DNA of 35,520 bases from an uncultured Romboutsia sp. (GTDB taxonomy: Bacteria; Bacillota; Clostridia; Peptostreptococcales; Peptostreptococcaceae). This document shows positions 31,528 through 35,520 of this stretch, piece by piece. Below the pieces are notes generated by a model. It worked only from the letters and a program-made list of their open reading frames with translations, was not told the origin of the DNA and did no database searches. The position numbers and the translations under genes were made by a program. The stretch spans positions 1-35,520 of the forward strand of contig CALESE010000026.1 of the NCBI GenBank assembly GCA_937907205.1. The letters are read 5' to 3'. The first letter of the stretch is position 1. Every line of letters begins with the position of its first letter.

Positions 31528-32409
31528 CTATTCTATATTTTGTATCTGTTCTCTTATTTTTTCTAGTTCACTTTTTATTTCAACCACTAAATTAGTTATA
31601 GTTAAATCAGAAGATTTAGATCCTATTGTATTAGTTTCTCTATTCATCTCTTGTATTAAAAAGTCAATTTTTCTACCTATAGATTCATTCTTTATTACTG
31701 TATTTTTTAATTGTTCTATATGAGAGTTAAATCTAACTATTTCTTCAGTTATGCTACTTTTATCTGCATATATAGCAACTTCTTGTGCTAGTCTATTTTC
31801 ATCAATTAAACTTGGATTTTCTAATATTTCACTAATTCTATTATTTAACTTTTCTTTATAATCAATAACAACATTATATGAATACTTTTCAATTTCATCA
31901 ATATAATTTTTTAAGAGATTACATCTCATTATAACATCTTCAGCTAATTTTTTGCCTTCTTCATTTCTCATTTCCTTTAGCTTTTCTAAAGCTTCTTCTA
32001 AAGCCTTTTTAAACATTGACCATAAAAGTTCTTCATCTTCTTCTTTTTCTTCACTTTTTATTACATCAGCAAATTTAGCTATATTCATAACACTTATATC
32101 ATCTATTACATCAAATTTATCTTTTATTTGAGTTAATATATTTACATATTGTGATGCTAATGTTTCATCAAACTTTAAGTTTACATCCTCACTACCTAAT
32201 AAGTCAAGCTTTATGTATAAATCAACTCTACCTCTTTTTATATGATCTTTAATTAAGTTTCTTGCTTTATCTTCTAAAAATGAAATTTTTCTTGGCAAAC
32301 GAATATTTATATCTGCATATTTATGATTTATAGTTTTAAGTTCAACTAAAAAATAATAATTATCATCCTTATATTCTCCTCTACCAAAGCCTGTCATACT
32401 TACAGCCAT
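31528..32409 (-). CDS. yicC: YicC-family endoribonuclease-like stress protein
   Basis: YicC/YloC proteins are conserved RNases reported to cut small RNAs and mRNAs in E. coli and Bacillus. This product is 293 residues. It begins MAVSMTGFGRGEYKDDNYYF and has the typical VELKTINHKYADINIRLPR; the C-terminal DUF1732 part ends in GRKIDFLIQEMNRETNTIGSK. I set the start at ATG 32409-32407, 8 codons inside a longer frame, because GGAGGTATAAT directly precedes it. That leaves one base after the dapF stop, so the genes are coupled. Confidence 0.93.
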   Translation of the reverse strand: MAVSMTGFGRGEYKDDNYYFLVELKTINHKYADINIRLPRKISFLEDKARNLIKDHIKRGRVDLYIKLDLLGSEDVNLKFDETLASQYVNILTQIKDKFDVIDDISVMNIAKFADVIKSEEKEEDEELLWSMFKKALEEALEKLKEMRNEEGKKLAEDVIMRCNLLKNYIDEIEKYSYNVVIDYKEKLNNRISEILENPSLIDENRLAQEVAIYADKSSITEEIVRFNSHIEQLKNTVIKNESIGRKIDFLIQEMNRETNTIGSKSSDLTITNLVVEIKSELEKIREQIQNIE

Positions 32410-32410
32410 A

Positions 32411-33241
32411 TTATACCTCCACCTTTCCTTCACATATTTTTGTAGCCGGTCCTGTCATATAAACAAAATCTTCTATATCTATTTTTAAAAATCCACCTTG
32501 AGACTCTACATTTACACTTTTGTCTGTAATTCCTAGATGATTACATATTATTGCTGATGCTGTCATACCTGTACCGCATCCTAATGTATATCCGCATCCT
32601 CTTTCAAAGGTTCTTACACTTATATTATTTTTATCTTCTACTTTTACAAAGTTAACATTTGTTTTGTTTGGAAATATATTGTAAGTTTCAATTTCTTTTC
32701 CATATTTATGTACTTCGTTCAGATCTAATTTATCAACTAAAATTATAACATGTGGAACTCCCATAAGTATAAAACTTGCATTAAATTCTTTGTCTAAAAT
32801 ATTTATTTTTTCATTTATAAATTTATTTTGATTTTCATCTAGTAATATATCTTTTGATTTAAATAATCCATTTCCCATATTTACTTTTATAGATTCTATT
32901 TTTTCATTATTTATATTAAGTTTTACCTTTTTAATACCATCTAATGTATCTACACTAAATTCTTCTTTTTTTACTATATTATTATCATATACAAACTTAG
33001 CAAAACATCTAAGTCCATTTCCACACATCCCAGCTCTTGAACCATCTGAGTTATAGTATATCATTTCTACATCTGCTATGCTCGAATTTTTAACAATTAA
33101 TAGTCCATCTGCACCTACTGAAAATCTTCTGTCGCAAACTTTTTTTGCCAAATCTGAGTATGAAGAAAAGTCTTCATTATCAAATCTTTTTTCCATAGCA
33201 ATAAAGTCATTACCTATTCCATGTAGTTTCCAAAAGTACAT
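32411..33241 (-). CDS. dapF: Diaminopimelate epimerase
   Basis: DapF converts LL- to meso-diaminopimelate, the precursor of lysine and of the peptidoglycan crosslink. The 276-residue protein starts FWKLHGIGNDFI and holds the two catalytic cysteines, Cys73 in GMCGNGLRC and Cys222 in LGCGTGMTAS. Both halves of the pseudo-symmetric fold are complete. TAAGGGGGATATT precedes the ATG. It is divergent from rqcH and leads into yicC. A TTCCTT-17-TATAAT promoter is possible in the 171-base divergent gap. Confidence 0.96.
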   Translation of the reverse strand: MYFWKLHGIGNDFIAMEKRFDNEDFSSYSDLAKKVCDRRFSVGADGLLIVKNSSIADVEMIYYNSDGSRAGMCGNGLRCFAKFVYDNNIVKKEEFSVDTLDGIKKVKLNINNEKIESIKVNMGNGLFKSKDILLDENQNKFINEKINILDKEFNASFILMGVPHVIILVDKLDLNEVHKYGKEIETYNIFPNKTNVNFVKVEDKNNISVRTFERGCGYTLGCGTGMTASAIICNHLGITDKSVNVESQGGFLKIDIEDFVYMTGPATKICEGKVEV

Positions 33242-33412
33242 AATATCCCCCTTATAAATTTAGTTTAATAATTTATTATTATACAGTATTTTATATAGAA
33301 AAGGAATTTATAAATATCTATATAATTTTGTATTAAATAAAGCTAACTATTCACAATATATATATATTATGTAATAATTAATCTATTAACATTTTGTTTT
33401 ATAAAAGGAGCG

Positions 33413-35187
33413 ATGATTATGGCTTTAGATGGCTTAGTTATACATTCTATAGTAAGTGAACTATCATCAAAAATTTTAGGCGGAAAAATAGATAAAGTCT
33501 ACCAGCCTGAAGATGATGAAATACTTTTACATATAAGAAATGATAAGGAAAATTTTAAATTAGTTTTAAGTGCTAGTTCTTCTAATCCAAGAGTATATTT
33601 AGCAAATAACTATAAAAAAGAAAATCCAATAAATGCACCAATGTTTTGTATGTTATTTAGGAAGTATATCCAAAACGGAATTATAGTTGATATTTCTCAA
33701 ATTGAATTTGAAAGAATAATAAAAATAACAGTTGAATCTTTTGATGAATTAAAAGAAAAAACTAAAAAAGATATATATATAGAAATAATGGGAAGGCACA
33801 GTAATATAATACTTACTCATTCAGTAGATAATAAAATTATAGATTCTGCTAAAAGAATTCCTTTTAGTATAAGTAGAGTTCGTCAAATATTACCTGGAAT
33901 GACTTATACTTTACCTCCAAAACAAGATAAATTAAATCCTTTAAATAATATATCTAAAGATGATTTTATTAATACATTAAAAGAATTTAATGGTCCTGTA
34001 TTTAAATCTATTTATTCTAAATTCTTAGGTATAAGCCCTATAATTTCTAAAGAATCTGTTTTAGGTCTAATTTGGATGACAAAATAGATATAATTGATTT
34101 ATCCTTGGATAATTTTAACTCTCTATATAAGGAATTTAATACTTTATTCAATTTAATTAATAACAATAATTACAATCCATGTATCGTTATAAATGAAAGT
34201 ATTGATAAAGTTATTGACTTTAGTTGTATTAATTTATCATTATATAAGGATTTAACTTTTATAAATAATAATAGTATATCTAAAATACTAGAAGACTATT
34301 ATCAAACTAAAGATACAAAAGATAGAATACATCAGCGTTCTTCTGATTTGAGAAAAAGTATATCTATAAAACTAGATAGACTATATCATAAATTAGAAAA
34401 GCAAAAACAAGAGCTAATAGATTCTAATAACGCAGAAATATTTAAGATTAAAGGCGAGCTTTTAACATCTTATATATATATGATTGAAAAAGGAATGGAC
34501 AGTGTTGAAGTTGCTAATTTCTATGATCCTGAGTACAAAAATATTATAATACATTTAAATAAAAATCTTACACCTTCTGAAAATGCACAAAAATACTTTA
34601 AAAAATATAATAAAATGAAGACTGCTAAAAAAGAAATTACTCATCAAATAGAACTAAACTTAGATGAAATAAATTATTTAGAAAATATAATGCTAAGTAT
34701 CGAAAACTGTGATAATTTAGATGAACTTTTAGATATCAGGGAAGAACTAACTAAAGAAGGATATTTAAAAGGCAAAATTAAAAATAAAAAAGATACTAAA
34801 CTTACTACTAAACCACATGCGTTTATAAGTAGTGATGGATTTAAAATTCTAGTTGGTAAAAATAATAAACAAAATGATCATTTAACTTTAAAAGTAGCTG
34901 ACAATAATGATATTTGGTTACATACTAAAAATATTCCTGGATCGCATGTTATTGTTAAAACAGAGGGAAAATCTATTTCTGATGAAACAATATATGAGGC
35001 TGCTATGCTTGCTGCATTCTTTAGTAAATCTAAAATGTCATCACAAGTTCCAGTAGATTACACTAAAAAGAAAAATATAAAAAAACCTAACAAAGCTAAG
35101 CCTGGTATGGTTATTTATGAAACTAACTCTACAATATATGTTACACCAACTGAAGAACTCGTTGCAAAATTAAAAATAAAAGAGTAA
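33413..35187 (+). pseudogene. rqcH: rqcH (NFACT/FbpA family) broken by a one-base frameshift
   Basis: RqcH binds 50S subunits with stalled peptidyl-tRNA and adds alanine tails for degradation. The first frame (33413-34087, 224 codons) holds the NFACT-N domain (LDGLVIHSIVSELSSKILGG, GGKIDKVYQP, FCMLFRKYI). The second frame (about 34053-35187) holds the helix-hairpin and coiled-coil region and the NFACT-R domain with DIWLHTKNIPGSHVIVKTEG. If one A is added in AAAGAATCTGTT (34049-34060), the frames join as SKEICFRSNLDDKIDI, a normal family junction. The total would be about 590 residues, the usual size. Everything else is undamaged, so this is a recent lesion or a sequence error. GGAG precedes the start. 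Confidence 0.9.
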
Positions 35188-35188
35188 T

Positions 35189-35222
35189 AAAAAACCTTAT
35201 AGAAATTTCTATAAGGTTTTTT
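35189..35222. terminator. Terminator of rqcH
   Basis: Thirty-four bases form a perfect palindrome (AAAAAACCTTATAGAAA and its complement). It begins 1 base after the rqcH stop and ends 23 bases before the end of the broken minus-strand gene, so it can serve both. Confidence 0.88.
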
Positions 35223-35245
35223 AGTTATAAGTAAATTAAATTTTA

Positions 35246-35408
35246 TTACTTAATATCTTTATTATATTCTTCTTCAGTTTTAGGTACTGTTATTTCACCT
35301 TGCTTAATCTGTAAATATATTTGAAAATTATTCTAACATTTTTGTATCTTTATTAGTTGTTGTTACTCCATATTTAATAACCTTTCCTATAAAATAATAT
35401 TCATTCAT
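35246..35408 (-). pseudogene. Small broken gene, family not recognised
   Basis: On the minus strand ATG at 35408 opens MNEYYFIGKVIKYGVTTTN and KDTKMLE, then meets TAA at 35330-35328. The same frame continues FSNIFTD to another stop. A shifted frame gives QGEITVPKTEEEYNKDIK to a final stop at 35248-35246. Joined, these would make a protein of about 54 residues with an acidic, protein-like C-terminus, so the stretch looks like a small gene with one nonsense and one frameshift lesion. No ribosome site is visible. I do not recognise the family. It starts 60 bases from a probable IS end. Confidence 0.45.
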
Positions 35409-35467
35409 ATATTATAAATCTAGCTATATCACTTAACTTTAATAAAATAAAAATACTCATTGCAAAA

Positions 35468-35520
35468 TGAACTGATACCTAAAAAGTAGACAGTTTAATA
35501 AAAAGACTATTTAAGAAACC
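35468..35520 (+). mobile_element. Left end of a probable IS3-family (IS150-group) insertion sequence
   Basis: TGAACTGATACCTAAAAAGT at 35468-35487, continuing AGACAGTTT, matches the pattern of IS150-group terminal repeats (TG, a short AC-rich block, then CC-AAAAAGT-GACA). The bases after it (AAGACTATTTAAGAAA) look like the usual leader before the first transposase frame. The element would run rightwards out of the window, so its transposase is not seen. Recognition is by eye from one end only. Confidence 0.5.

Noticed and set aside
34049..34090. Programmed frameshift in rqcH
   Set aside because: There is no slippery heptamer or downstream structure at the joint, and the family is encoded in one frame elsewhere. 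A missing A is the simplest explanation.
35246..35408. Assignment of the broken small gene to a substrate-binding lipoprotein family
   Set aside because: Its C-terminus (EITVPKTEEEYN) vaguely resembles such proteins, but the whole gene is only about 54 codons and has no signal peptide, so no family is claimed.

Overview
The window is a very AT-rich, gene-dense stretch of a Gram-positive, spore-forming chromosome. The gene order (fapR-plsX-fab remnants, yceD-rpmF, ackA, tmcAL-ylbJ, coaD-rsmD-recG-fakA-asp23, rpmB/spoVM, thiN-rpe-rsgA-prkC-stp-rlmN-rsmB, fmt-def-priA-coaBC-rpoZ-gmk-yicC, dapF, rqcH) is the clostridial core layout. The Ser/Gly/Asn-rich tail on PrkC and the FapR-PlsX-FabH-FabK order point to Peptostreptococcaceae (relatives of Clostridioides, Paraclostridium, Romboutsia). 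Genus is not resolved. No CRISPR array, rRNA, tRNA or prophage is visible. The only mobile DNA is a probable IS3-family end at the right edge.

Layout. Positions 1-1089 hold a LacI-type regulator, with a promoter and inverted repeat at the left edge aimed at a gene outside the window. Positions 1226-5250 hold the fatty-acid operon, transcribed on the minus strand. Its first two genes, fapR (malonyl-CoA-responsive repressor) and plsX, are intact and sit behind a clear FapR operator. Everything downstream is wreckage: fabH with internal deletions, fabK with six in-frame stops fused by deletion to the tail of fabG, fabD gone, an acpP stub without its phosphopantetheine serine, and fabF without its catalytic cysteine. 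Positions 5324-7428 carry yceD-rpmF and ackA; 7700-10291 tmcAL and the sporulation gene ylbJ on the plus strand. Positions 10301-16057 carry a minus-strand run: asp23-fakA, then recG-rsmD-coaD and a coiled-coil gene. Positions 16429-17171 contain rpmB plus two short minus-strand genes, a 27-codon spoVM and a 49-codon membrane peptide. Positions 17170-24524 are translation and signalling housekeeping (rsmB, rlmN, stp, prkC, rsgA, rpe, thiN); 24603-33241 a membrane metalloprotease and the fmt-def-priA, coaBC-rpoZ-gmk and dapF-yicC groups. Positions 33413-35187 hold rqcH broken by one missing base, then a small broken gene and the IS end.

Main biological story. The chromosomal type II fatty acid synthesis operon is dead through several independent lesions, while the repressor, its operator, PlsX and the fatty acid kinase FakA are intact. 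If no second FASII set exists elsewhere, the cell must take fatty acids from its surroundings: FakA (with FakB partners not in this window) makes acyl-phosphate for phospholipid synthesis, and FapR would be left controlling only itself and plsX. Together with the rqcH frameshift and the broken gene beside an IS end, this suggests recent gene loss in a nutrient-rich, probably host-associated, setting.
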